From Schauerella fraxinea (GTDB lineage: Bacteria > Pseudomonadota > Gammaproteobacteria > Burkholderiales > Burkholderiaceae_B): a stretch of DNA of 64,000 nt. Shown piece after piece: positions 63,874-64,000 of this stretch (the stretch's first letter is position 1; each line of letters starts with the position of its first letter). The DNA lies in the NCBI GenBank assembly GCA_030849965.1, contig JAVDKL010000001.1:2586554-2650553 (forward strand), in the 5' to 3' direction. Both the position numbers and the translations under genes were made by a program. A model generated the notes under the pieces. That model was not told where the DNA came from, searched no databases, and worked only from the letters and a program-made list of their open reading frames with translations.

Positions 63874-64000
63874 ACTCACCCACCAAATCGTGCGGCGCGA
63901 TGGTCGCGTGCAAGGCGCAAAAACATGCGCGAGCGGCCAGTGTAGGCCAATGTGTGACAAGACGCGGTGACAGCACTTTCAAAAATCATGCACAATCATG
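63874..64000. promoter_or_regulatory. Upstream region of the cytochrome operon
   Basis: 127 bp to the window edge. It must contain the minus-strand promoter of the cytochrome pair. No gene is visible; whatever lies to the right is cut off. Confidence 0.4.

Overview
The window is about 64 kb of GC-rich chromosome from a Gram-negative bacterium. It is most likely a member of the order Burkholderiales, probably family Alcaligenaceae (Bordetella/Achromobacter relatives). That placement is inferred from gene content: a Bordetella-type porin, a solitary TctC/Bug binding protein, the DUF3683 giant FAD/Fe-S dehydrogenase, the lptCAB-hpf-ptsN-hprK block with HPr kinase, and many LysR regulators. Coding density is high and many genes overlap by ATGA. 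I saw no rRNA, tRNA, insertion sequence, prophage or CRISPR array.

Layout. 0-3 kb (minus strand): the end of a ferritin-like gene, then ubiB and ubiJ for ubiquinone synthesis. 3-7 kb (plus): a three-gene FAD-dependent sugar/polyol dehydrogenase operon (gamma, GMC catalytic subunit with a Cys cluster, triheme cytochrome c). 7-10.5 kb: maeB malic enzyme and a divergent LysR gene. 10.5-12.5 kb (minus): a Tim44-domain protein and ubiE. The ubi genes are thus split by a block of about 7.6 kb. 12.6-16 kb: phoB-phoR and serA. 16-16.7 kb: a PPOX flavoprotein. 16.7-23.6 kb: the fructose PTS locus, with fruR divergent from fruB-fruK-fruA around a perfect Cra-type operator. 23.6-31.7 kb is a mixed region: a Tat-type metallo-beta-lactamase-fold enzyme, two LysR genes, a choice-of-anchor I lipoprotein, an MFS exporter, two small DUF proteins and a VOC protein.

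31.7-37.2 kb is the most system-like accessory region. A 14-bp tandem repeat and a perfect 16-bp palindrome precede a HisD-family dehydrogenase of the HpsN type, an SDR and a LacI regulator (all translationally coupled), then a Bug-type binding protein and an HpcH/HpaI aldolase. This looks like a catabolic pathway for an unidentified hydroxy-acid or sulfonate-like substrate.

37.3-47.1 kb: the DUF3683 FAD/Fe-S dehydrogenase, a YqaA membrane protein followed by an in-frame His-rich tail beyond two stop codons, ilvA, a porin, a LysR gene and apt. 47.2-54.2 kb (minus): the complete cytochrome bd locus, in transcription order GbsR/MarR regulator, cydA, cydB, cydX, cydD, cydC, with a 20-bp palindrome upstream of the regulator. 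54.5-61.7 kb: purT, then the envelope and PTS-Ntr block kdsD-kdsC-lptC-lptA-lptB-hpf-ptsN-hprK, without the rpoN often found between lptB and hpf. 61.8-63.9 kb (minus): a two-gene c-type cytochrome operon with no dehydrogenase beside it.
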